Shown here: positions 42,016 to 50,036 of the stretch, piece after piece | Layout: every line of letters starts with the position of its first letter | Position numbering within the stretch: the first letter of the stretch is position 1 | Assembly: GCA_964450185.1 (NCBI GenBank) | Contig: CAYVCL010000001.1 | Span: 1-64,000 of the forward strand | Direction of reading: 5' to 3' | Origin: RUG11237 sp964450185 | GTDB lineage: Bacteria; Bacillota; Clostridia; Lachnospirales; Lachnospiraceae | Length of the DNA stretch: 64,000 bases | Program-made: the position numbers and the translations under genes | Notes under the pieces: generated by a model | Told to the model about the DNA's origin: nothing | The model's database searches: none | Seen by the model: only the letters and a program-made list of their open reading frames with translations

Positions 42016-43044
42016 TCACATATTATGTAATACTTGATAAGTTCTTTTTGCAATATCCTGCAGTTTTTCCTGATAGTCTACTGCTCCCAATTCATAGGCA
42101 ACTCTTGGCATTCCATAAACAACACAGGTACTTTCGTCCTGACCTATGGTTTTTGCTCCGGCTGTTTTCATTGCCAATAGTCCTTTGGCTCCATCCCCGC
42201 CCATTCCGGTCAGGATTATGCCAACTGCCCGTTTGCCTGCCACTTTCGCAACCGACTGAAATAATACATCAACGGATGGGCAGTGCCCGTTAACTTTTGG
42301 TCCTCGCTTACAAACAACCTGATACACGCCGTTTACTTTTACAAGTTCCATATGCGCATCGCCTCCAGGGGCTACCAGAACATGTCCCGGCAATACCGGA
42401 TCTCCTGTTTTCGCCTCCTTTACATGCACTTTGCATTGATTGTTTAAACGAGATGCATACATTTCTGTAAAACGCTCCGGCATGTGCTGTACAACAACCA
42501 CGCCCGGAATATCCTCACCAAACTCTCGCAGCACATTTGCTATAGCTTCGGTTCCTCCGGTGGACGCTCCGATTGCCACCACCAGATTTTCTTTTTCAAT
42601 CCCCCTCAAAGGGGGTACCGGAACAGGCTGTTGCTGCTTTATTTTTCGAATGTGTGCCATCGAGGCAATTTTGATTTTGGAGGGCAATTCTTTTGCCACA
42701 AATTCTTCCAGCCGCCATCGCTCTGAAACTGCCGGCTTTGCCACAAAATCTACTGCACCGGCATTCAATGCGTCAAACACCTTATCACTCAATGCACTAA
42801 TCATAACTACCGGAATGGAATACTGTGGTAACAATTTCCGAAGAAATTCAAGACCACTCATTCGCGGAAGTTCAATATCCAGAGTCATTACGTCTGGTTT
42901 ATATTTTACAATCGCATCCCTGGCTTCATAGGGATCTCTTGCGGTTGCCACAACTGTAATTTCAGAATCCATATTTAGATTCTTTACCAGAAGTTCCCGA
43001 AATACCAGGGAATCTTCCACCACCAATACTCGTATCTGGCGCAT
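42016..43044 (-). CDS. cheB: Chemotaxis methylesterase CheB
   Basis: A 342-residue two-domain CheB. The receiver (residues 1-125) has VVEDS and the phospho-Asp in VMTLDIELPRMSGLEF. The methylesterase domain (about 155-342) has the catalytic Ser in IGASTGGTEAI, His in VVQHMPERFT and Asp in MGGDGAKG. It removes methyl groups from (or deamidates) the chemoreceptor for adaptation. It begins two bases after the cheR stop. All catalytic residues are present. Confidence 0.95.
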   Translation of the reverse strand: MRQIRVLVVEDSLVFRELLVKNLNMDSEITVVATARDPYEARDAIVKYKPDVMTLDIELPRMSGLEFLRKLLPQYSIPVVMISALSDKVFDALNAGAVDFVAKPAVSERWRLEEFVAKELPSKIKIASMAHIRKIKQQQPVPVPPLRGIEKENLVVAIGASTGGTEAIANVLREFGEDIPGVVVVQHMPERFTEMYASRLNNQCKVHVKEAKTGDPVLPGHVLVAPGGDAHMELVKVNGVYQVVCKRGPKVNGHCPSVDVLFQSVAKVAGKRAVGIILTGMGGDGAKGLLAMKTAGAKTIGQDESTCVVYGMPRVAYELGAVDYQEKLQDIAKRTYQVLHNM

Positions 43045-43045
43045 G

Positions 43046-43864
43046 TTACATCTTTCCTTCCTTTTTTCGGAAGATAGATGGCTGAATTAATTGGAACGGA
43101 ACGATATCTCGATCCAAGGTTTCTGTCTTTCCAATAAACAGATATCCTCCCGGCTCCATCACATCATATACCTTCTGAATTAATTCTTTTCTTGTATTAT
43201 TATCAAAATATATCATCACATTTCTTAGAAATATCACATGCATTTTTCGTTTAAACGGAAATGGATCCATCAGGTTAAACTGCCTGAAAATAACTTGATT
43301 CTTCACTTCTTTAGTGACTTCATAATTTTCTCCATCCTCCAATGCATGTAAAAATCGTCTTTTCCACGTTTCGGGCAACGCTGATATCTGTTCTTTGTTA
43401 TAAATACCTGTAACTGCCTGTTGCAGTACTTCGGTAGAAATATCTGTCGCCAAAATCTTGGTATCCCACTGTGCATGCTCTAAACCAAAAAATTCTTTTA
43501 AAAGCATTGCCAACATATAAGGCTCTTCTCCGGTAGAGGACGCCCCCGACCAGATACACAAATCCTGTTTCTTTGCTTCCTTTTGTTTAAGATAGGGAAG
43601 AACTACTTTCCTTAAATAATCAAAATGTTCAAATTCTCTCATGAAAAAGGTATGATTGGTAGTTAATATATTTACCAGTTCCCTTTCTAGCTTTCCGGTG
43701 GCATCCTTTTCCACCTCATTTATGTATTCGCTATAGTTTTTCCATCCACCGGCACGGATATAATTTTCCAGTCTGCCCGTCATAATTTCCTTTTTCCGGC
43801 TCATATCTATTCCATAACGACTTTTTAAGAACATATAAATTCTAAAAAATTCTTCTTCTGTCAT
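43046..43864 (-). CDS. cheR: Chemotaxis methyltransferase CheR
   Basis: A 272-residue SAM-dependent methyltransferase that methylates receptor glutamates. Visible are the N-terminal helical domain, NHTFFMREFEHF, the SAM-binding WSGASSTGEEPYMLAML, and the later IFLRNVMIYFD motif, all standard for CheR. The ATG at 43862-43864 is preceded by AGGTGGGG; a GTG three codons upstream is less likely. Upstream is the REC-HD-GYP gene and downstream cheB. Confidence 0.94.
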   Translation of the reverse strand: MTEEEFFRIYMFLKSRYGIDMSRKKEIMTGRLENYIRAGGWKNYSEYINEVEKDATGKLERELVNILTTNHTFFMREFEHFDYLRKVVLPYLKQKEAKKQDLCIWSGASSTGEEPYMLAMLLKEFFGLEHAQWDTKILATDISTEVLQQAVTGIYNKEQISALPETWKRRFLHALEDGENYEVTKEVKNQVIFRQFNLMDPFPFKRKMHVIFLRNVMIYFDNNTRKELIQKVYDVMEPGGYLFIGKTETLDRDIVPFQLIQPSIFRKKEGKM

Positions 43865-43885
43865 AATCCCCACCTGGCTGCATTT

Positions 43886-44959
43886 TTACTGCAACTGTCT
43901 GTATATTTTCTGCAAAATCGCAAACATATCCGGATTGAATTTTACCCCAACATCCGCCTGCATAATTTCAAAGGTATCATCTTTGTCATACATATCACGG
44001 TAGGTTCTGTTTTCTGTCAGCGCACAATATTCGCTAACTAATGCTACAATCTGGGCTGATAATGGTATATCATCCCCGGTGACACCTTCCGGATAACCAC
44101 TGCCGTCCCAGTTTTCATGGTGATAATTGGCAATTTCAATGGACATTTGAAGGAAATCGTTGTAATCTCCATTTCTCTTTATATCCCTTAATACTCTGGC
44201 ACCAATTTCTGCATGGGTCTGCATAATTCTTTCTTCCTCAGAAGATAACCCTGTCTTTTTTTGGAGAATCTGCGTAGGAATTGCCACATTCCCCAAGTCA
44301 CACAGTGGTGCAGCCAATTCAATGGTTTCGATATAACTGTCCGAAATAAGATGACCATATTGATTGGATAACTGCATTGCTTCTGCTAAAATCCTGCAAT
44401 TATGGGACAGACGGGACATATGGTCTTCATCATAGCTTGCATTTTCTCTTGCCACACGAAGCAGCGCATAAAGTACATTTTTCTTTTCTAATTCCATCTG
44501 TTTTAGCTGTTCATTGACAGATGTTTGCAGTTGACGGTTGATTTCCTGTAACCCTAAGGTTGCCTCATAAAGCTTTAAATGTACCTGCACTCGTGCTCTA
44601 ACCACTTCCGGTATAAACGGCTTGGTAATATAATCTTCACCTTCCAATGCAAACCCCTTTACAATGTCTGCCGGGTCATCAAACGCTGAAATAAAAATAA
44701 TAGGAATTTCTCTTGTGTCCGGATTCTCTTTAATTTTCTTACATAATTCATAACCGTCCATAACAGGCATTGCAATATCTGAAATAATCAACTGTATCTG
44801 AAAACGCGATACAATCTTTAAAGCCTGCTCACCGTTTTCCGTCAGAATCGCCTGATATCCCATGTCGGTTATAATATCTCTCAGGGTGAAGCGATTGGCT
44901 TCCACATCATCTACAATCAGAATTTTAGCCGCATCCCTGTCTGTATTTTCACTGGCCAT
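43886..44959 (-). CDS. Response regulator with receiver and degenerate HD-GYP domain
   Basis: A 357-residue protein. The receiver (residues 10-130) is intact (ILIVDDV, LIISDIAMPVMDGYEL, ITKPFIP). A coiled linker leads to an HD-GYP domain (about 180-357). The GYP signature HHENWDGSGYP is present, but the HD motif that should read H-D-I-G-K is CDLGN, the aADxxDA metal-ligand motif is LVSEYCA, and the early E-x3-H Glu is missing. Several metal ligands are therefore absent and c-di-GMP hydrolysis is unlikely. It may bind the nucleotide or act through protein contact. It lies between the PAS kinase and cheR, so it is the likely partner of one of them. Confidence 0.9.
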   Translation of the reverse strand: MASENTDRDAAKILIVDDVEANRFTLRDIITDMGYQAILTENGEQALKIVSRFQIQLIISDIAMPVMDGYELCKKIKENPDTREIPIIFISAFDDPADIVKGFALEGEDYITKPFIPEVVRARVQVHLKLYEATLGLQEINRQLQTSVNEQLKQMELEKKNVLYALLRVARENASYDEDHMSRLSHNCRILAEAMQLSNQYGHLISDSYIETIELAAPLCDLGNVAIPTQILQKKTGLSSEEERIMQTHAEIGARVLRDIKRNGDYNDFLQMSIEIANYHHENWDGSGYPEGVTGDDIPLSAQIVALVSEYCALTENRTYRDMYDKDDTFEIMQADVGVKFNPDMFAILQKIYRQLQ

Positions 44960-44977
44960 AAGAATCCCCCTTTGCTT

Positions 44978-46399
44978 CTATAGCAAAGACTGCAGCAGTT
45001 CGAAGGCAGCCGTTGCTTTTTGATAATTTTCTTTTTGTACCGCCATTTTTAATCGAAGCGACGCGGTTTTTATTTCTTTTGGTGCTTCTTCTGTTAACTG
45101 CTTCACTGTATCTGCAAACATTTCTGCCTTTTCCCAGTTATCCATTTCAATACTTAAAATCAGCTTTGACATTTTCTTTTGAAGTTCTTCCAGATTTTCC
45201 GGTTCCCCATATTTCCAGATGTTTTCACTGTTTCCTTCTTGAGAAAATTTCTTCAACTTTTCCATAATAACGTCTGCGTCTGCATTTACCTCAGTACGTC
45301 CCATTTCTTCCGGTGGTATCTCTACCCAGATATGAAAGGAAAACATACTTCCTTTGTTCTGCTCGCTTTCCACACGGATATTTCCATCCATCAGCTCTAC
45401 CAACTGCTTACAGATATTCAATCCCAAACCGGTACCCCCATACCTTCTGGTAATGGATGCATCTACCTGTGAAAAGCTCTGGAACAGTTTGTCCTGATCT
45501 GCTTTGTCAATTCCTATTCCCGAATCGATTACCATGAAAAATAATTCCACCCGGTTATCATATTGTGCTGTCTTTACAATCTCTAACACAATTTTCCCCA
45601 CATGAGTAAACTTACAAGCATTTGACAAAAGGTTATTCAAAATCTGAACGATTCGCAATTCATCCCCTACAATAACTTCCGGCACTTCCGGTGAAACATT
45701 TACGAAAAATTCCAGTCCTTTTTCTACAATTTTATTCATATGATTGGCTTTCACATAATCAATCATATTGTAGAAATTAAATTCTCGCAGTTCCAAGGAA
45801 AACTTCCCGGCTTCCAGTTTTGAGAAATCTAAAATATTATCAATAATGGCGTTCATATTTTTGCAGCCATGTTCCACTAAAGATAACAGGCGAAGTTTCT
45901 TTTCGTCATCTTCTATTTTTATTAACTCTTTTGTGTTTCCTGAAATACCATTGACCGGCGTTCTTAGTTCGTGCGTTACATTAGCAACAAATTCTGACTT
46001 CATCTTTGATGCCGCTTCCATATCCTGTTCTGCCTGCTGTACTTTCTTTTCCAGCATATTTTCTTTGGAACTGTCGTAGCCCATGCAAAGATAGGTATCT
46101 TCTAAGTTTCCATAACTCATAACTCGTGCCTGAACTGGAAAGCATGTTTTATTATCTCGATATGCAATCAATTCCTGTATTTCCGTTCCCAATTCGCACC
46201 TTACTTCTAAATCAGTTTCTGTCTTCACAAAGCTGTCCGGAAATATGTCCATAATACTGTATCCTCGCAGCTCTTTACCGGACGCTATATGTTCCTTCGC
46301 TGATTCATTCGCATATACAATTTTTCCATCACCATTGAATACCAGTACTATTTCTAATGCATGTTCCATCGAAAAATACAGTACATTCTGTTGTATCAT
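44978..46399 (-). CDS. Soluble PAS-histidine kinase
   Basis: A 473-residue cytoplasmic kinase: a PAS domain (residues about 8-115, VLVFNGDGKIVYANESAKEH) and a short coiled coil. These are followed by HisKA (NVTHELRTPVNG, near residue 145), an ATPase domain (LNNLLSNACKFTHVG, VIDSGIGID, GTGLGLNICK), and about 90 helical C-terminal residues of unknown role, perhaps Hpt-like but without a clear phospho-His. I chose the ATG at 46397-46399 because a GGGGGGCGG site is directly upstream. The frame stays open for another 64 codons, but those codons are the T-box leader RNA and its terminator. It is the first gene of the chemosensory operon. Confidence 0.9.
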   Translation of the reverse strand: MIQQNVLYFSMEHALEIVLVFNGDGKIVYANESAKEHIASGKELRGYSIMDIFPDSFVKTETDLEVRCELGTEIQELIAYRDNKTCFPVQARVMSYGNLEDTYLCMGYDSSKENMLEKKVQQAEQDMEAASKMKSEFVANVTHELRTPVNGISGNTKELIKIEDDEKKLRLLSLVEHGCKNMNAIIDNILDFSKLEAGKFSLELREFNFYNMIDYVKANHMNKIVEKGLEFFVNVSPEVPEVIVGDELRIVQILNNLLSNACKFTHVGKIVLEIVKTAQYDNRVELFFMVIDSGIGIDKADQDKLFQSFSQVDASITRRYGGTGLGLNICKQLVELMDGNIRVESEQNKGSMFSFHIWVEIPPEEMGRTEVNADADVIMEKLKKFSQEGNSENIWKYGEPENLEELQKKMSKLILSIEMDNWEKAEMFADTVKQLTEEAPKEIKTASLRLKMAVQKENYQKATAAFELLQSLL

Positions 46400-46424
46400 A
46401 TTCCGCCCCCCTGTTGCTCTGCAA

Positions 46425-46680
46425 GATACAATAAGAAAAAGCAACAAAACCTTAGATTTCAGTTTCGTTGCTCTTTCTGCGGTACCACTACATATGTGTA
46501 TTCTTGCCAACCTTTTCTCCAAAGTTTCCCCAATTTCCTTATAACCGTTCTGAGAATATTGATAGAAAGAATCCACTATCCATTTCCCCAAAAAAGCAAT
46601 TCCCTCATCTTTTCACCTTATCCGCTTTTCCCCAAAAGCTGTATGATAATGCGAACTCCTAATTTTCTTCTCAAAAATAT
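46425..46680 (-). ncRNA. Probable T-box (tRNA-sensing) leader
   Basis: The minus strand carries TAGTGGTACCGCAGAAAGAG (T-box core GTGGTACCGC at 46479-46488), the hallmark antiterminator sequence of T-box riboswitches. A terminator follows directly, in the expected position. An upstream AAGGTGAAAAG resembles the Stem I distal GGTG motif. Stem I and the specifier codon could not be folded with confidence by eye. The UGGU bulge implies a tRNA with A as discriminator base; AUG in GAAATGGATAG is one specifier candidate. The gene downstream is a histidine kinase, not an amino-acid gene. Confidence 0.65.
46433..46473 (-). terminator. T-box leader terminator
   Basis: On the minus strand GAGCAACGAAAC pairs with GTTTTGTTGC, followed by TTTTTCTT. 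It begins six bases after the T-box sequence and ends 34 bases before the kinase start codon. Confidence 0.8.
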
Positions 46681-46686
46681 AAGGAA

Positions 46687-46715
46687 ATTTTATCATACTT
46701 TCCAATTTTCGTCAA
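46687..46715 (-). promoter_or_regulatory. Promoter of the T-box leader and chemosensory operon
   Basis: Minus-strand TTGACG (46710-46715) and TAAAAT (46687-46692) are 17 bases apart, giving a start near 46680. Confidence 0.7.
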
Positions 46716-46767
46716 GTTTTCCATATTTTTTTAGGCACATTTAACAATTTCTAAACTTGTTGTTAAC

Positions 46768-46805
46768 AAAAAGAAGTCCCCATAAAATTTAGGGACTTCT
46801 TTTTG
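46768..46805. terminator. Terminator after the zinc-ribbon gene
   Basis: AAAAAGAAGTCCC and GGGACTTCTTTTT form a perfect stem with A and T runs at both ends, 24 bases beyond the zinc-ribbon stop codon. It isolates the locus at 46.8-49.3 kb from the T-box operon. Confidence 0.88.
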
Positions 46806-46828
46806 CTTAAGTATTATTCACGGATGTT

Positions 46829-47074
46829 TTATTGTAGCTTCTCACCACATTCCGGACAATACTTTGCGTTTAATGACATAGATATCGGAAAATACGTTTT
46901 GCAATGGGGGCATTTCCAGTATTTTAGTAATGCAATTATAACTCCCAGTAAGACAAGAAGCATCATTGCAAAGTAAAGCATACCGTGTTTTGTGTCAAAT
47001 GCTATAGCAATAGGAAAAATAATTTCTAAAGCTGACGCTATATAGGTTAATTTTCTTACTTTGAATGGGTTCAT
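46829..47074 (-). CDS. Small membrane protein with C-terminal zinc ribbon
   Basis: An 81-residue protein with two hydrophobic helices (about residues 10-26 and 32-50) and a C-terminal zinc ribbon formed by CPHC and CPEC separated by 18 residues. It is not a family I can name. It starts ten bases after the preceding lipid-anchored-type protein gene and is the last gene of this small cluster. A role is unknown; the two paired CxxC motifs make metal binding likely. Confidence 0.75.
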   Translation of the reverse strand: MNPFKVRKLTYIASALEIIFPIAIAFDTKHGMLYFAMMLLVLLGVIIALLKYWKCPHCKTYFPISMSLNAKYCPECGEKLQ

Positions 47075-47084
47075 TTTTTACCTC

Positions 47085-47618
47085 CTACTCTACCGATTCC
47101 TGCAAATATTCGTCTGCGTTTTTCATTATATCTTGTATTTTTTCTATATATAATTCTCCCTTTTCAGCTCCATGAAAACCTAAGGAATAATATTTTCCGT
47201 CTAGCATGATGTACTTTCCTTTTATGTACAACATTTCCGCTTCTTCCTGAGGATAAAGTATAATGGTTACATCTTTATCTTCTGTAAACATAGGAGCATC
47301 TTCCAAAATGTTATAAATAATTGTTTTCGGTGTACGATAATACTTTATCTCACGCAGCACTTGTAATACTTCTTCTTTTATTTCCGTTGCTTCTTTTTCC
47401 GGCATGTCATAATTTTGCACAGTGGTTACCAATTTCCATGCATCTTCTGTAGCTGTTTCATCTACCTGAATATCGCACGTATGAAAAATTACTGCCATAG
47501 AAGCCTGACTGTCGATTTCATCCAGCGTATTGGAAACCGGAATCAGTAAAAACAGACTGCACAGACATAAGCAAAGGACGATTCCTAGGATTCGAAATAT
47601 TTTGTTTTTTTTGTTCAT
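47085..47618 (-). CDS. Hypothetical membrane-anchored protein
   Basis: A 177-residue protein with one N-terminal hydrophobic helix (MNKKNKIFRILGIVLCLCLC..., residues 7-26) and an extracytoplasmic domain of about 145 residues rich in acidic residues. I do not recognise a family. The ATG at 47616-47618 is chosen because GGGGG lies eight bases upstream and the hydrophobic helix follows at once. The frame is open ten codons further but would overlap the preceding gene. It lies between a 5'-truncated gene and the zinc-ribbon gene, all on one strand. Confidence 0.7.
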   Translation of the reverse strand: MNKKNKIFRILGIVLCLCLCSLFLLIPVSNTLDEIDSQASMAVIFHTCDIQVDETATEDAWKLVTTVQNYDMPEKEATEIKEEVLQVLREIKYYRTPKTIIYNILEDAPMFTEDKDVTIILYPQEEAEMLYIKGKYIMLDGKYYSLGFHGAEKGELYIEKIQDIMKNADEYLQESVE

Positions 47619-47637
47619 GGTTCTTTTCCCCCTCTTT

Positions 47638-48516
47638 TTAAAAACCATAATTTGGTTTTGGCACCCAAACCGTCTTTTTTGTTTTACTTAATAATTTAAC
47701 TTGAAATTTTTGTATATTATAATGAGAATTCATATTTTTTCCTTTTGAATATTTTACATAATTTGAACAAGCAGTATTATATCGATTATTAATTTTAGGA
47801 GAAGAAAGCGTTTGATTATCATGTCTAATTATATGTTTCACTTTATATTCATTCTTCTTCTTTTTAAACTCTAATGTAGGAATCACCGTCGTAATTTCCG
47901 TATTAACATTATTTCCAGCATAACACAACACCTGATGCCCTTCATCTTTATATCCCACTTTTTTCACATAATCAAGTACATAATCTGTTCCTACTGTAAT
48001 TGTTGAATTAGCTTCAATATTCTCAACTGTTACACTTGAAGATAAATTTTTGCTATACGAGCTACATGCCTGATAAATGGATATACCATTTCCCAATGCT
48101 CCTACTCCATTTGGAATCATCCCCATAACAGTCGGTACAATAGATTTAATAAATTCTGTTGTCGCCTTAACATTTTGACGCTTTGTTTCTTTTACTGTTG
48201 CAGTACCATATAATGAACTTTTACTTGAACTCGGAACAGCCCGTAATTCTTGAATTTCATATTGAACCCCATTATATGTTACTATTCTCCTTGTACTAGT
48301 CCACCTAACATATGATTCTCTAGGCACTTTAACATTTATTGTATTTTGTTGGCAAAATACCGTACCATCTTTATTCACATTTTGCTGCATCTTTTTTTCA
48401 ACTTCTTTTGAAGTTATTTCTACAGCACCTAATTTTTCTATTTTCTTATCTATCTTTTCTATTTGTTTTTTATTTTTCTCAAAATTTGCACTAAGTTTCA
48501 ATCTATCCTCGTACAA
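47638..48516 (-). pseudogene. 5'-truncated gene for a presumed secreted protein of unknown family
   Basis: An open frame of 292 codons from a TTG at 48516, with no ribosome binding site there. The frame is open upstream to about 48633 without any ATG or GTG with a plausible site, so the original start and presumably a signal peptide seem to be missing. The product would have an N-terminal Lys/Glu-rich coiled part, then a middle hydrophobic, Gly-rich stretch (IVPTVMGMIPNGVGALGNG) and a basic, beta-rich C-terminus. I do not recognise the family. The pairing with a LytTR regulator suggests a secreted peptide or bacteriocin-type locus, but this is a guess. It could still be translated from TTG. 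Confidence 0.5.
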
Positions 48517-48697
48517 GGCATTTATCTTTTGTTGATTTTGCTCCGATATTATTTCATATCTCTTTCTCCCTTTTATCTTTATATTTTCCTCATCTGTGCA
48601 CTTATGATTCTCTATAAAAATATCAGAAAGCCTTTACCATTACAATAGCCATTGCATGAATGGTAGTTAATTCTGTTTCAATGGTATTTTCACCGTA

Positions 48698-49290
48698 TCA
48701 ATTTTCGAATATCCATTTTGCATATTGTTCTTTAAAATTGTTATATCTTCCTCTGCTTAAGAATACTTTTTTATCATTATCCATGTGTATTTCTTTTGAC
48801 GAATAAGACCAAATATGTTCCATATTGACTATAAACGCCCTATGGCAGCGAAAAAAGCAACTTTCCTCTACCAGCTCTTGAAATTTCTGAAGCGTTAATG
48901 ACGTAAGAATTTCTTCTCTCTCTGTATAAATTCGCATATTTCTTCCTTCTGTTTCCCCGTAAATAATTTCATCCGATGAAAAAATATGATGATTCCCATT
49001 CATATCTGGTATTATAATTCTTTTTCTATTTGTCAGCATTTTTCGCACACTTTGCAATGCCTCTGACAATTCCGTTTCTGAATTTTTAGATAAATAACGA
49101 AAAGCTCGTACCCGATACCCTTCTTTCATATACTTATCATAACTTGTCAGAAAAATTATGATAACCCTTTCCCCGAAGTAAATTCACAAATTTCATAATC
49201 ATCTTCACTTGGTTTCCATTCTAAAATGCACCTTTTAGTACGTTCCACAAAAAAGTCCATATCATCACATATCGCTATTTTTAATTCCAT
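48698..49290 (-). pseudogene. LytTR response regulator with internal deletion and frameshift
   Basis: The first 44 codons from ATG 49290 give the start of a receiver domain (MELKIAICDDMDFF) and end at TAA shortly after EFTSGKGLS. In another frame the sequence resumes with IIIFLTSYDKYMKEGYRVRA, the last part of a receiver, then a complete LytTR DNA-binding domain (about residues 35-143 of the downstream frame, with FFRCHRAFIVNMEHIW). About 40-45 residues that would hold the phospho-Asp are missing at the junction. A good promoter and a GGTGAGGGG site remain upstream. The downstream frame can restart at an ATG at 49129 and yield an unphosphorylatable LytTR protein. I call it a recent pseudogene, though a sequencing or assembly error is not excluded. 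Confidence 0.8.
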
Positions 49291-49319
49291 TTCTTTTATC
49301 CCCTCACCCTTTCTTTAAA

Positions 49320-49348
49320 AGTTTATCACATATTTATTCTTTTTTCAA
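49320..49348 (-). promoter_or_regulatory. Promoter of the broken LytTR gene
   Basis: Minus-strand TTGAAA (49343-49348) and TAAACT (49320-49325) are 17 bases apart, upstream of the pseudogene start. Confidence 0.6.
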
Positions 49349-49372
49349 ATAATTACTTTGTTTCGTTTAAAA

Positions 49373-49407
49373 AGAAGCCGATTACCCCACTGCGTAATCA
49401 GCTTCTT
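49373..49407 (-). terminator. Terminator after ysxC
   Basis: AAGAAGCTGATTAC pairs with GTAATCGGCTTCTT (one mismatch) on the minus strand and is followed by TTT. It ends the lon-ysxC unit. Confidence 0.85.
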
Positions 49408-49415
49408 ATATCTCT

Positions 49416-50018
49416 TTATTCTTCTATCTTTTCTTCAATCACCAGACTGTCAATATACTCCCAAATCTCATCCCTGCCTTCTTTCGTAACCGCAGAAAAC
49501 GGGAATATCAATCCGTTTTTTGGCATCCCTAAGCCTTCTCGTATCATCTTGATATGTTTTGCTCGCTGGCTTCGGTTTATTTTGTCTAACTTGGTAGCGA
49601 TGATAACAGGTTCGTAGCCGTTGTAGTTAATCCATTCGTACATATTTTTGTCATTGGCTGACGGCTCGTGACGTATGTCGATGAGCAAAAATACGGTACG
49701 AAGCTGTTTGGATTTATGGAGATAATTTTCAATCATTTTTCCCCATTTTTCTTTGATGCTTTCAGATACTTTTGCGTATCCGTAACCCGGTAAATCCACA
49801 AAATATAAGGCTTCATTAATATTATAAAAATTGATGGTCTGTGTTTTTCCCGGCTGTGAGGAAGTTCTGGCTAAGGATTTTCGATTCATTAGCCCATTAA
49901 TTAAGGAAGATTTTCCCACATTTGATTTTCCGGCAAACGCAATTTCCGGCAATAAGTTTTCCGGAAGCTTACTGGTTATACCGCACACAGTTTCCAAATT
50001 TACACTTTTTATAATCAT
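49416..50018 (-). CDS. ysxC: Ribosome biogenesis GTPase YsxC/EngB
   Basis: A 200-residue TRAFAC GTPase of the EngB/YsxC/YihA family, required for late 50S ribosomal subunit assembly. G1 is AFAGKSNVGKSSL, G3 is DLPGYG, G4 is TKLDKI and G5 is FSAVTK. Length and motifs are standard. It lies 18 bases after lon, the common Firmicute order. The encoded protein is essential in Bacillus. Confidence 0.96.
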   Translation of the reverse strand: MIIKSVNLETVCGITSKLPENLLPEIAFAGKSNVGKSSLINGLMNRKSLARTSSQPGKTQTINFYNINEALYFVDLPGYGYAKVSESIKEKWGKMIENYLHKSKQLRTVFLLIDIRHEPSANDKNMYEWINYNGYEPVIIATKLDKINRSQRAKHIKMIREGLGMPKNGLIFPFSAVTKEGRDEIWEYIDSLVIEEKIEE

Positions 50019-50036
50019 ACTATTTCACCTTTCCTG

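Noticed and set aside
46400..46591. N-terminal extension of the PAS kinase by 64 codons
   Set aside because: The extension is exactly the T-box leader and its terminator; a strong ribosome binding site precedes the internal ATG at 46399.
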